A DNA stretch of 22,933 nt, taken from the NCBI GenBank assembly GCA_030433055.1, contig JAUILJ010000016.1:1-22933 (forward strand), written 5' to 3'. The position numbers were made by a program, and so were the translations under genes. Shown in pieces: positions 7,789 to 16,443 of this stretch. This DNA comes from Polyangia bacterium. Its GTDB lineage: Bacteria; Myxococcota_A; Polyangia; Polyangiales; Polyangiaceae. The notes beneath the pieces were generated by a model. It saw nothing but the letters and a program-made list of their open reading frames with translations, ran no database searches and was not told the DNA's origin. How positions within the stretch are numbered: position 1 is the stretch's first letter; each line of letters starts with the position of its first letter.

Positions 7789-9761
7789 CAGCCGGTGCCT
7801 CCCCGTTGTGGCCGACGTACCAGTGGCCGCTCGAGATCGCGGCGCTCGGGGGCCTTGGGAGCCGTCGGGGCGCGGGCCTTGGGCTTGCGGGTGAGCCACC
7901 AGGCGTCGAACGCCAAGAACCCCAGGGCCAGCAGCGCGAGGAGCCAGGTCCAGGTGGTGAACGCTTCCGTCGCCTGCTCGGTGCCCTTCAGCTCGCCGCC
8001 GCCGGCCAGCTTGGGCAGCTCCCGCTCACGGGTATCACTTTCCGCGCGGCTAGTGAGGTTGGCTACTGCGAGCACGCTCCCTGGGCGGCCTTGGGTCCAC
8101 GAGGCGTGATAGAAGCCTGCCCGAGAAACCTCGGGGATCACTGCCAAGCCGACCTTCGTCTGGACCTTGAACTCATCCCCGGATGGGGGCACGACGGAGA
8201 CCTCGGGGACGCTCGGCGGGACACGCAGGCGCAGCGGTGAGCCAGTTGGCGTCGCCCCGGTGATGCCACGAGCGCGCCCCGCCCGGGCTTGCTCCACGAG
8301 GTTGCGGATGAACAACACGAAGCTGGCCTTCAAGGGCCAGTTGCTCTCGCCTACGTCGAAGGCGATCAGGGTTCCGCTCCTCCCCGGGAGCGGCAGGTCG
8401 CTGATGATGGTGCCTTCGCGGCTGCGCACCAGCGAGTCTCGATCACCTTCCAGTTCCAGCTTGCGCGCCTTCGCGACGCTCACTCCATCCAGGGTGAGGA
8501 AGCGCAGCCGGGGATCGCCTTCGTTCCATGAGGTGATCAGCGGCTCCTTGATCTCCTCGCCGACGATCACACGGTGACATGGGCCCGCCGGTGGGTTGAG
8601 CACCAGGAGGTCCCCCGCGGGCAGCTCCGCTGGGCAGCTCCCATCGACGACCACCAGCGAGTCCGCCGGGATCTCCGCGCTGGCCAGGGAGCTCGGGGAG
8701 GTACCCAAGAGCTCAACGTCCGGATCGGCTTGGAGCGCGCGCTTCACCCATGGGTTCGCCGTCTTGGGCACCAACACTACGGGTAACTTTCGACTGCCCG
8801 GCACGCGTCCATACGCGCGGTCATCCACCGGGAGCGCGTCGCCGGGGCTGATTTCTAGTTCGAGACCGGTGCCGCGATCTCCCGCGGTAGGCTCGAAGGT
8901 GAGCACGACCGGCGTGCTCTCACCTGGCTCCAGGCGCAGCTTGCGCGAGGCGAGCGGCTCCTTCACATTGCGTTGCCGCAGGGTAACAAAGACGTCGCGC
9001 GCGCTGGCTCCGAAATGATTGACGATGGCGAACGCTTGGACCTGGTCGCGCTTGGTCGTGGGATCGACGCCGAGCCGTACGTCTACCCGTGTGATGCCCG
9101 TGTTCTCGATGGGCTCCCCGACCTTCACGACGTCGAGCGGCAGCGCTGCACTGCTCAGCCCCTGAGCGTCTGCCAGCGCGGCATCGGTTACCAACACGAT
9201 GCGCTTGTCGCCTTTGAGCGAGCGCAGTCGATCGGTGGCCAGCGCGAGCGCGTCGGACAGCTTCCCCTGTACCTCGCGCACTTCGAGCTTCTCGATGGCT
9301 GCCTCGAGACGCCGCCTGTCTCGATCGAGGGGGGAGGCGACCTTTGCGTCGGCACCGGCCTCAATCACCACCGCGTCCGCGCCTGGCCCTAGCGAGCGCA
9401 CCACCTGAATTGCGGCCCTTCGCGCCTCGGCCATGCGCGTGGAGTCACCGCTCTTCGCGCCCATCGACGCGCTCGTGTCGACCACGATCGCGACGTGATC
9501 GCCCGCGATGGCGCCGCCCCGAGTCGCGGGCGCGGCGAGCGCAAGCGCCAACAAGATCAGGGCCAACGCCTGCAGGATCAGCGGCAGCTGTGCGACCAAG
9601 CGTTTGAATGGGCTCCGCGCGAGCAGATCGCGCTGCGCCTCGCTCCAGAGCCACGTGCTGGGCACCGCGAGCCGCTGGCGCTTCACCTTGAGAATGTACA
9701 AGGCGATGAGCGGCACGATGAGCCCGGCCAGCGCGAGTCCCCACGGGCTTCTCAGCTCCAT
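7788..9761 (-). CDS. BatA-like membrane protein with VWA domain
   Basis: This 657-residue protein has the aerotolerance-regulator (BatA) N-terminal arrangement: a membrane helix (about 8-25), the conserved loop LAVPSTWLWSEA, a second helix (about 58-77), then a VWA domain with MIDAS DTSAS (95-99). A long beta-rich extracellular region follows and a final helix near 605-622 (LLALLALGFLAFDAWWL) precedes a basic tail. In the Bat family such proteins work with MoxR ATPases and DUF58 proteins at the cytoplasmic membrane; both partners are encoded upstream here. ATG 9761 lies 10 bases inside the end of the DUF1415 gene. Its stop overlaps the start of the next VWA gene by one base, suggesting the two VWA proteins are made together. 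The family is clear; the function is not. Confidence 0.85.
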   Translation of the reverse strand: MELRSPWGLALAGLIVPLIALYILKVKRQRLAVPSTWLWSEAQRDLLARSPFKRLVAQLPLILQALALILLALALAAPATRGGAIAGDHVAIVVDTSASMGAKSGDSTRMAEARRAAIQVVRSLGPGADAVVIEAGADAKVASPLDRDRRRLEAAIEKLEVREVQGKLSDALALATDRLRSLKGDKRIVLVTDAALADAQGLSSAALPLDVVKVGEPIENTGITRVDVRLGVDPTTKRDQVQAFAIVNHFGASARDVFVTLRQRNVKEPLASRKLRLEPGESTPVVLTFEPTAGDRGTGLELEISPGDALPVDDRAYGRVPGSRKLPVVLVPKTANPWVKRALQADPDVELLGTSPSSLASAEIPADSLVVVDGSCPAELPAGDLLVLNPPAGPCHRVIVGEEIKEPLITSWNEGDPRLRFLTLDGVSVAKARKLELEGDRDSLVRSREGTIISDLPLPGRSGTLIAFDVGESNWPLKASFVLFIRNLVEQARAGRARGITGATPTGSPLRLRVPPSVPEVSVVPPSGDEFKVQTKVGLAVIPEVSRAGFYHASWTQGRPGSVLAVANLTSRAESDTRERELPKLAGGGELKGTEQATEAFTTWTWLLALLALGFLAFDAWWLTRKPKARAPTAPKAPERRDLERPLVRRPQRGGTG

Positions 9762-10417
9762 CGCGTCGACTCCCCGAGCTTTTCGTAGCTCGCGTCACGA
9801 TCTCGCAAGATGTCTTCGATCAGCGCGTCGAAGCGCTCGAAGCCGAGATCGATCAGTGTCGCCGCGTTGTTCTTCGCGATGCGCTCGCGCAGCGGCCGCT
9901 GGTCTGGTCGCGGGAGGTCGTCGAACGAGAAGTCGTTGATGTCGATGAAGTGGGTGCCCTCAGCTGGGCCCTGGCGCATGCGATCGAGCACTGTCCGGCG
10001 CACCAGCTGTATCGTCGGATCGGGTGAACGCCGGATGTAGGGGATCAGGCGCTCCGGCGCGTCGCTCCCACGCACGGCGCGGGGATGAAACGCAGCGGCA
10101 GCGAACGGGACCCCGCCGAGGGGCCATTGCGCTTCGTCCGCCTCCCGCAGCCCCGCGACGAAGTGTTCGAACTCTCGCAGCTCCAGGGGGAGCTGGGGGA
10201 AGATCAGCAGAGCAATCTCAATCTCTGGCTTGGCGTCTAGCTCCGCGATCACTTGCAAGCTAGGCGCATGGTCGGGGTCGCGCTGCAGCAGCACGCGCTC
10301 GGTCACGTGGCCATCGAGGCGCGCGCGCTCTGCCCAGGGGCACAGGTTCAGCCCCTCGACTACCTCCCGCTGGTAGCGCCGATACACCCGCAGCGCCTCC
10401 TCGCGCAGCGCAGACAT
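9752..10417 (-). CDS. DUF1415 family protein
   Basis: This 221-residue soluble protein has no signal peptide or membrane segment. It matches DUF1415 by the N-terminal helix ending in GLNLCPWA, the FHP motif in AAAFHPRAV, and the near-invariant stretch RRSPDPTIQLVRR. The family has no established function; the conserved Cys in LCPWA and the His in FHP suggest a binding or catalytic site. The start is ATG 10417, which overlaps the upstream DUF58 stop (TGATG); a TTG one codon earlier is possible but less likely. Position between a DUF58 gene and a BatA-like gene with overlaps on both sides ties it to that complex rather than to a general metabolic role. Confidence 0.75.
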   Translation of the reverse strand: MSALREEALRVYRRYQREVVEGLNLCPWAERARLDGHVTERVLLQRDPDHAPSLQVIAELDAKPEIEIALLIFPQLPLELREFEHFVAGLREADEAQWPLGGVPFAAAAFHPRAVRGSDAPERLIPYIRRSPDPTIQLVRRTVLDRMRQGPAEGTHFIDINDFSFDDLPRPDQRPLRERIAKNNAATLIDLGFERFDALIEDILRDRDASYEKLGESTRWS

Positions 10418-11316
10418 CAATCGCTCTCCCGGGTCACGAAGCGACGCACGACGCCTTCGAGTGGCTCATCTGTTACCGTGCGGAGATATGTGGCGGCGTG
10501 TCGTCGAGACCAGCCTCGGAGCTCCTCTATCAAGCCGGTGAGGCGGGCGATGTAGGCATCGACCGCGGAGGCGTCGAGCGTCAGCTCGACGCTTTGACCC
10601 GACTCCGAATCGACGAAGGTGTAGTCGCCTTCGAGGTTCGGCTCGAACTCTTCTCGGCTCAACACCTGGAGCAGGCAGACGTCATGGCCCTGGGCGCGTG
10701 CGCGCCCAAGGGCCTGGAGCACCGGACCCCCATCGTAGAAGTCACTCACCACCACGAGCAGCCCAGGGCGCCGACTGGTGAGCAGCGCCTGTTCGATGCT
10801 GCGCGTCAGGTCCACGCTGCCCGTGGCCTCCACCTGCGAGAGTTCCCGGAGCAACCCAGCGAGCGCGCTGCGTCCGCGCTTCGGCGGCCCTACCTGGCTC
10901 AGTCCGGACCCGCGCCCTTCTTTTCCGCCCGCGACGAGTACCTGTGCGCGCTGGGATCCCGCCAGCGCGAGGTAGCCGAGCGCAGCGCACAGTCGCCGAG
11001 CTACCTCGAGCTTGCTTGGCTCACCGAATCCCAGGCTAGCGGAGCCATCGACGAGCAACCTGAGGATGACGTCTTCTTCCGCGCGGAACTGTTTGATGAC
11101 TGGTTCCCCGGTCCGAGCGTAGGCCAGCCAGTCGATGCGACGCAGGTCGTCCCCGGGTGCATATGGCCTATGCTCTTCGAACTCCGCCGAGCCACCGCGG
11201 CGTCGTGAGACGCGCTCTCCACTTGCTCCTGAGCGCGCGCGGATCTCCAGGCGGCGCCTGAGCGCTTCCAGCTCCGCGATGAACTCGGGGGTTAGGAGAT
11301 CTGGCGCCGCACTCAT
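10417..11316 (-). CDS. DUF58 domain protein (short, soluble form)
   Basis: This 299-residue protein carries the DUF58 hallmark EFEEHRPYAPGDDLRRIDWLAYART (about 45-69) followed by KQFRAEED and a VWA-like fold with DGSAS (90-94). DUF58 proteins usually sit next to MoxR ATPases and are thought to be partners or adaptors of that chaperone. Many members have two N-terminal membrane helices; this one has none, so it is probably cytoplasmic or peripheral. ATG 11316 overlaps the stop of the ABC permease by four bases (ATGA). In this operon MoxR is about 5 kb upstream, separated by an ABC-2 exporter, whereas the two genes are commonly adjacent. Confidence 0.88.
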   Translation of the reverse strand: MSAAPDLLTPEFIAELEALRRRLEIRARSGASGERVSRRRGGSAEFEEHRPYAPGDDLRRIDWLAYARTGEPVIKQFRAEEDVILRLLVDGSASLGFGEPSKLEVARRLCAALGYLALAGSQRAQVLVAGGKEGRGSGLSQVGPPKRGRSALAGLLRELSQVEATGSVDLTRSIEQALLTSRRPGLLVVVSDFYDGGPVLQALGRARAQGHDVCLLQVLSREEFEPNLEGDYTFVDSESGQSVELTLDASAVDAYIARLTGLIEELRGWSRRHAATYLRTVTDEPLEGVVRRFVTRESD

Positions 11317-13181
11317 GTGCCTCGCGTGTCGTCGTCCGAGGGAGCGTCGGTGGCTTCGGGGAGCCGCTCAGTCAGCGGTCCCTGGCTATCGGCCGTTCCG
11401 GTCTCCAGAGTGCTCTCGGGTGCTGCGGCTGCGGCGGCCGAGAAGTTCGACGCGCTGTCCTCGCTCGAAGGCGATTCGTCACGTTCGCCCTGGTCGACGT
11501 CCGACGCCGCTTCGGTCTGTGCTCGGTCCTCCTCTTCCAGTACGGCTTCCAACCTGGCTTGGGCTTCGTCGTGCTCTCGCACGGCCTTCTTCGTACGCAT
11601 GCCGGCTGCCGTGAACAGCGCGAGCCCCAGAATCGCCCACCCAGCCGAGCAGGCTATCCCCGCCGCAAGAAAGCTCTCGAGGTCCGAGGCCTTGCGGGAG
11701 ATCTGTTCGATCATCACGAAGACGTAGGTCGGCGAGGGGGCGGCGAGGATCAACGCGCTGTCGGAGTCGGACAGTGCCCCGCCAATGGCCATCACGATCC
11801 AGGGACCGATCATCGCGAGCAGCACGGCGACCAGGGTCAACACGCGCGGTGTTGCGCTGCCCGTCGAGCGGGCGCGCATCCACGAAACGAAGCCCACCGT
11901 AAAGACGAAGAAGCACACCGCGTAGCCGGTGAACACGAACAGCGCCGTCACCTTCTCGTCAAAGCGCGACGTGCTCCACATCAACTCGCCGACCAGCCCT
12001 GCCACGCACGTCAGCACCATGCTGCCGACACCAAACGTCATGAGCAGTGAGCTCGCTTGCATGATGCCGGGGCCGAGGTAGCGCCTCAGCTTGCCGACGC
12101 CCTGGCGCTCCCAGTGAACCCGAACCCGGCGCGAGGGGCCGAGAGGCTCGCCGGCAAAAACCATTGCCACGAGGAAATAAAACAGCAGCTGGAGGCCCAC
12201 GCACACCACCGCTGCCAGCCCCTGATCGTTCTTGTCTACGGCGAACACCGCGACCCAGCTCGCCAGGGCAGCGCCCGGCCCCGCCACGAGGAACCAGCGC
12301 CTGAGGCCCGAGGAGCGGTCCTCGCTCGGCCCTGCCATGTTCGCGACCGTGGTCTCGTAGAGGAACCAAGCCGGCAGGGCCACCAATGCGATGGGGATGA
12401 TGATCAGGAAGGCAATGTAGGCGAAACCGAAGTCGGCGCGCACGTAGGCCGTTGGGAGCCACACCGGGGCGGCGTCCGGGACACCGGCCCACAAACCGTG
12501 GACCGACTTGGCCAGCACCGGGCCTCCAAACACGTACGCCAGGATCGACAGCGGGAACGAAATGATGAGCGTGACCAGGATCGCAGCCGCCGAGCTGTTG
12601 AAGCGCGACGACAGGCTCAGCCCGAAGGCCACTGAGAGCACCGCGATCCAGAACAGCAGCAAGAAAGCTGCCAGCACTTCCGTCGCGGTCACGCCGCCGA
12701 ACAGGAACGGGAGCACCCCGACCGGGGCGAGCATCACGACGTACATCGAGATGTACGAGAGCGCCGCGAGGAACTTTCCGCGTGTGATCGTCTCCGCGCC
12801 AAGCCCTGTGAGCAGCAGAGCGTGCCACGTTCGCCCGCTGCGCTCGCTGGCGATGGTGCTGGCTGCTACGGCTGGGCCGACCCACGTCACCACGGCAAAC
12901 GCCAGCGAGAAGTAGGTGTGGAACAACACCGTTCCGACCTTGGCGGGCTCGGTGCTCACACTCGCCACGCCTCCGATGGAGCACATCAGCAGCGCGATCA
13001 CCGCGGTGAGGCTGGCGAGGATGAGTGGGGTCCGGCTCAGGCGCGCGGCTTGACGCATCTCACGCATCCAGACCGGGTTTGGTTCGTAGCGAACGCGTCG
13101 CGCCTGGTGCCTTGCGCGCTCGAAGCGCGTCGACGTGGGCGGCGGCGGCGGCTCGGCCGCGATACCGGTTTGGGCGCTCAC
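11313..13181 (-). CDS. ABC-2 type transporter permease with about 12 membrane helices
   Basis: This 622-residue integral membrane protein is the permease partner of the adjacent ATPase. It has about twelve hydrophobic segments, from TPLILASLTAVIALLMCSIGG (near 51-71) to AGWAILGLALFTAAG (near 515). The first half has the GldF/NosY-like layout: a helix, a loop with IASERSGRTWHALLLTGL, then more helices. Typical ABC-2 permeases have six helices, so this may be an internally duplicated or fused form. A roughly 100-residue acidic cytoplasmic tail follows (EAQARLEAVLEEEDRAQTE then Ser/Ala/Glu-rich). The start is GTG 13181 in a GTGA overlap with the ATPase stop. Direction (probably export or extraction) and substrate cannot be told from sequence. 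Confidence 0.82.
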   Translation of the reverse strand: MSAQTGIAAEPPPPPTSTRFERARHQARRVRYEPNPVWMREMRQAARLSRTPLILASLTAVIALLMCSIGGVASVSTEPAKVGTVLFHTYFSLAFAVVTWVGPAVAASTIASERSGRTWHALLLTGLGAETITRGKFLAALSYISMYVVMLAPVGVLPFLFGGVTATEVLAAFLLLFWIAVLSVAFGLSLSSRFNSSAAAILVTLIISFPLSILAYVFGGPVLAKSVHGLWAGVPDAAPVWLPTAYVRADFGFAYIAFLIIIPIALVALPAWFLYETTVANMAGPSEDRSSGLRRWFLVAGPGAALASWVAVFAVDKNDQGLAAVVCVGLQLLFYFLVAMVFAGEPLGPSRRVRVHWERQGVGKLRRYLGPGIMQASSLLMTFGVGSMVLTCVAGLVGELMWSTSRFDEKVTALFVFTGYAVCFFVFTVGFVSWMRARSTGSATPRVLTLVAVLLAMIGPWIVMAIGGALSDSDSALILAAPSPTYVFVMIEQISRKASDLESFLAAGIACSAGWAILGLALFTAAGMRTKKAVREHDEAQARLEAVLEEEDRAQTEAASDVDQGERDESPSSEDSASNFSAAAAAAPESTLETGTADSQGPLTERLPEATDAPSDDDTRGT

Positions 13182-14350
13182 TGCAGATCCCCCCGGGTGT
13201 ACTCGAGGAAGATGCGCTCCAGTTCGTTGCGCTCGGGTTCGACCCCCACCAGCATGACCCCGTGGCCGACCAGGTGGCGCACGACATCGGCGATGAAGCG
13301 GTCCCCACCGGTGTGAGAGATGATGACCTGGCCGCCGGCCGTGGCTTCGACGGCGACGACGCCGCCACCTCCCTCGACCAGTGGGATCACCTGCCGCGCG
13401 TCACCGAGGACCTTCAGCTTCAAGCGCTTGGTTGCTGTCCCCGGGATCGCCGTGCCCCCTTGAGTGCTGCGCCCCGCGCTGCCTGGGGCGCCCCCGGCTA
13501 CGGCGGCGCCCCCGGCTACGGCGGCGCTGCCCGCCACGGCCGCGACCGCTGCAGGGCTCGCTGGTTCCACGTGACCGTGGGCGGCGGCGCGGCTGCGGGA
13601 CTCCAGACGCTCGGCGATTTCTCCGATTGGCCCGGCGATCACCAGTTGACCCTTCTCCAGAATCCCTACGGAAGTGCAGACGTCAGAGAGTTCGGTGAGG
13701 ATGTGGCTCGACAGGAAGACCGTCTTGCCCAGCTCGCGTAGCTCCAGCAGCAAGTCGCGGATCTCGATGCGCGCCCTCGGGTCCAGATCGCTCGCCGGCT
13801 CGTCCAAGATCAGGACCTTGGGGTCATGGAGCAGGATGCGCGCGAGCTGCAGGCGTTGCTTCATGCCCTTGGAGAGGGCAGAGACCAGGCGGGTCTGCAG
13901 GTTGCCCAGATCCGTGAGCTCGATCACTGCATCGACGACCCCAATATTTTCTACGCGGAAAGCGTCGGCGAAGAACTCCAGGTACTCTCGTACGCTGATG
14001 CGATCGTAGACACCCGCGTGGTCTGGCATGTAGCCGATCAGCTTGCGGACTTCGTCCGGGTCTATGGCGACGTCGATCCCGTCGATTTCCACGCGACCAG
14101 CCATGGGCTCGAGCAGCGTCGCCATGATGCTGATGGTCGTGGTCTTGCCGGCCCCGTTGGGACCGATGAAGCCGAAAATCTCCCCATGGCCCACTTCGAA
14201 GCTGACATCTCGCAGGACATCGAAGTTGCCGTATCGGTGCCACAGATGGCGCACCCGGATGGCGGGAGGAGCACCTGGCTGGTCCTCCACGTTCTCATCG
14301 AGCAAGCCTGCGTGCTCGCCTTGCATGTCGCCTCCGACCTGCTGAGTCAT
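13178..14350 (-). CDS. ABC-2 type transporter ATP-binding protein (GldA/CcmA-like)
   Basis: This 390-residue ATPase has Walker A GPNGAGKT (63-70), the Q-loop region IGYMPDHAGVYDRISVREYL, signature LSKGMKQRLQLARIL (159-173), Walker B VLILDEP (179-185) with PASDLDPRAR, and H-loop SSH (214-216). The Lys in the signature is common in exporters of the ABC-2 class. After the nucleotide-binding domain comes an Ala/Gly/Val-rich linker (about 264-305) coded by an 18-bp tandem repeat, then a C-terminal domain ending in ERIFLEYTRG, usual for this class. The start ATG 14350 overlaps the upstream stop (ATGA); the frame extends 79 codons further but only inside the upstream gene. It pairs with the permease immediately downstream. 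Confidence 0.9.
   Translation of the reverse strand: MTQQVGGDMQGEHAGLLDENVEDQPGAPPAIRVRHLWHRYGNFDVLRDVSFEVGHGEIFGFIGPNGAGKTTTISIMATLLEPMAGRVEIDGIDVAIDPDEVRKLIGYMPDHAGVYDRISVREYLEFFADAFRVENIGVVDAVIELTDLGNLQTRLVSALSKGMKQRLQLARILLHDPKVLILDEPASDLDPRARIEIRDLLLELRELGKTVFLSSHILTELSDVCTSVGILEKGQLVIAGPIGEIAERLESRSRAAAHGHVEPASPAAVAAVAGSAAVAGGAAVAGGAPGSAGRSTQGGTAIPGTATKRLKLKVLGDARQVIPLVEGGGGVVAVEATAGGQVIISHTGGDRFIADVVRHLVGHGVMLVGVEPERNELERIFLEYTRGDLQ
13487..13540 (-). repeat. 18-bp in-frame tandem repeat in the ABC ATPase linker
   Basis: Two exact copies of an 18-bp unit (ggcgcccccggctacggc, 13487-13504 and 13505-13522) are followed by a degenerate third copy (13523-13540). On the coding strand the unit gives an AVAGGA-type hexapeptide, so the array makes a flexible Ala/Gly linker whose length can vary without frameshift. 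Confidence 0.85.
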
Positions 14351-16443
14351 GGTGCACCCCCCCAGCCGACGACGCGGATCAGGACTCGGTCCATCTCGAG
14401 GTGGAGCCCAGAGTCCGTACTCTTTCCCTCTCCCCCATCGAACTGAGCGATCACGACGGGCACGTCGTCTGGCCACCAGTCCAGAGTGGAGACGCTGTCG
14501 TCTATGGCTTTCCAGGCGGCGGTCGCGCCATCGGTGTCGCGGCTCATCTGCTTGGGAAAAGACTCGCTGTGCAGTTCGCTGTCCCAAGACAGCTTGGCGC
14601 CCAGGCTGGAGCCGACCCCGACCCTCGCTGGGAGCGCGGCGCCGTCGGCGTAGTGAATCGTGGCGCCGTCGGCCAGGCGCGGGAAGTAGCGAGCGGGTTG
14701 CCCCGGAAGTTTGACCACCACGCCTACCAGATCCCGAGCCAGGCGATTGACCACGTCGGCGCCACCCGCCGTTGGCACCACGCTCAGGCCGCCGCCGATG
14801 TCAGTGAGGTCGTCCTCTCGGACCACGATGGTTTGCCAGGGTTTGCCCTCGATGCCGTCGACACGCACGCCGTCGCGCTCGACCACCAGCTCACGCTCGG
14901 CCTGCGAGGCATCGACCCCAGCCAGGTCCAGGACCGCTTCCCGAGACGAGCCGTTCACGCTGAGACTGCGAGTGCTCGAGTCGTAGAAGCCACGGAAGCG
15001 CGTGATGGGTGCGCGGGTCATCCCGGCGCCGGCTTCGATCAGGCTGAGGTGGCGTGCGCGACCACTGACCCCCTTGGCTGCCACGCCGAGCAAGATGATC
15101 ATCACGGAGGCGCCGAGGGCGTAGAGGGGCAGCCGCGTGAACGCGCGCAGCGGCTTCCCCAATTTTGCCGAGCGGAAAAAGTTCACGGGGCCGGCGACCA
15201 CGGAGTACGCGAGCAGTAGCAGCGCGGAGAGCACGATCGTCCAGCGCGTGCCTTCGTTGGGGTCCAGCTGACGCCGGATCGAGTCGCCGCGGCGCTCGTC
15301 GAGGGAGCGCATCGCGTGAGGGAATACCTCTGAGTCCCTGCGATTCCACGCGTGGCGCAGCAGATCTTGGACCTTGAGCTGGACCCACTCGTCGTCGACT
15401 TCAGGCGAGCGAGTCGCGTCGAAGGCGAGGATGTGGACCTCGCCCAAGCCGTAGCTGGCCGAGCTGCCCCATGGGCTCGGGCGTAGATTTCCGCCAGCGT
15501 ACATCGCGAGTTCGCGTACCGTAGTCGGGCTAGGGGTTGCGGGTTTCTCCAGTAGCCCCGCAGTGCCGCCGTAGCTGTAGCTGCTTGCGCTAGGCAACCT
15601 GAAGCGCGTCGTCATCTGCAGCTCGCGGGGCGCCTCACCCTTGCTGAGTTCGCCCCCGACCAGACGGGGCAGGGGACCAACGCGCATGTCTTCGGGGCGA
15701 GTGACCACTACCGCGAGGGCGCCGCCGGCGAGCACCCAGTCGGAGATCGCGGTGAGCCGCGGACCCGTCAGCTTGGCGATGGTCTCACTCTTCGCCAGGA
15801 GCAGCGTCGCGCTCGCGTAACCCGCTGCTCGCGTCGGCAGCTGAAGCTCGCCCTTGGAGACAGCGGGTGAACCGACCGCGACCAGCGGATCTCCAGAGCT
15901 CGCCCCCCACGCCTTGTCGTTTGCGTACATGCCCTTCCCGCGAATCCCCGGGGCAATGCGGCTGGGCTGCTCGAGATCGATCAACAACGGGTTCAAGCCC
16001 AACGGCGAACCAAGCTCTAGTTGCGCCAGGATCAAGCCTGACTCGGAGTACGCCGTCAGGGTCATCTCCGGCGCGCTGCTGTTGAAGCCGTGAGTCGGCA
16101 ACTCGATGCTGACACGGCTCTTGGCCGCGACGGACAGCGGGGCCCGCACCTTCAGTCGGCTGTTGGCGTAGGTGGCCTCGGTCAGCAGGATGAGCTCGCC
16201 TTCGACCGGGTCGTCAGTGACGTTTTCGAGCGTAACGGAGACGCTGAACCAGCCTTCGACGGCCGGGGTGCGGTCGCCTAGGGTCATCGCTCCGGTCATG
16301 ATCAGGGTCGGAGGAGCAACCGGGGTCGACGCGCGCGCACCGGCGTCTTGCGCGTACGCGAGGCTCTGGGTTCCCACGACGCAGGCTAGGCATACGGCGA
16401 GCCGGCGCAGGGCCCAGGTGAACCAACGCGGAAACGACTTCAC
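14347..16443 (-). CDS. Secreted/membrane protein with GPVN motif, probable exporter accessory protein
   Basis: This 698-residue protein starts with a signal peptide (KSFPRWFTWALRRLAVCLACVV, with likely cleavage after AYA, residue 31). The next 370 residues are predicted periplasmic and beta-rich, with a GATase-like segment (ISDWVLAGGALAVVV, then LGEVHILAFDATRSP). Two membrane helices follow (about 401-419 and 438-457). The first ends in AGPVNFF, a GPVN motif I recognise from uncharacterised membrane proteins that are often next to ABC-2 transporters and MoxR genes. A second periplasmic domain closes the protein. The start is GTG 16443, overlapping the MoxR stop (GTGA). Its place between MoxR and the ABC-2 ATPase resembles the position of GldG-like accessory proteins, but homology to GldG is not shown. 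Confidence 0.75.
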   Translation of the reverse strand: MKSFPRWFTWALRRLAVCLACVVGTQSLAYAQDAGARASTPVAPPTLIMTGAMTLGDRTPAVEGWFSVSVTLENVTDDPVEGELILLTEATYANSRLKVRAPLSVAAKSRVSIELPTHGFNSSAPEMTLTAYSESGLILAQLELGSPLGLNPLLIDLEQPSRIAPGIRGKGMYANDKAWGASSGDPLVAVGSPAVSKGELQLPTRAAGYASATLLLAKSETIAKLTGPRLTAISDWVLAGGALAVVVTRPEDMRVGPLPRLVGGELSKGEAPRELQMTTRFRLPSASSYSYGGTAGLLEKPATPSPTTVRELAMYAGGNLRPSPWGSSASYGLGEVHILAFDATRSPEVDDEWVQLKVQDLLRHAWNRRDSEVFPHAMRSLDERRGDSIRRQLDPNEGTRWTIVLSALLLLAYSVVAGPVNFFRSAKLGKPLRAFTRLPLYALGASVMIILLGVAAKGVSGRARHLSLIEAGAGMTRAPITRFRGFYDSSTRSLSVNGSSREAVLDLAGVDASQAERELVVERDGVRVDGIEGKPWQTIVVREDDLTDIGGGLSVVPTAGGADVVNRLARDLVGVVVKLPGQPARYFPRLADGATIHYADGAALPARVGVGSSLGAKLSWDSELHSESFPKQMSRDTDGATAAWKAIDDSVSTLDWWPDDVPVVIAQFDGGEGKSTDSGLHLEMDRVLIRVVGWGGAP

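Noticed and set aside
7789..7899. 37-codon N-terminal extension of the double-VWA protein
   Set aside because: It lies entirely in the end of the upstream BatA-like gene; ATG 7788 in a TGATG overlap is followed at once by a membrane helix.
11959..12984. 341-residue minus-strand open frame in another frame of the permease gene
   Set aside because: Arg/Gly-rich shadow of the ABC permease, which has the expected hydrophobic helices in its own frame.
14351..14587. 79-codon N-terminal extension of the ABC-2 ATPase
   Set aside because: Arg-rich shadow of the upstream gene; ATG 14350 sits in an ATGA overlap like the other junctions.
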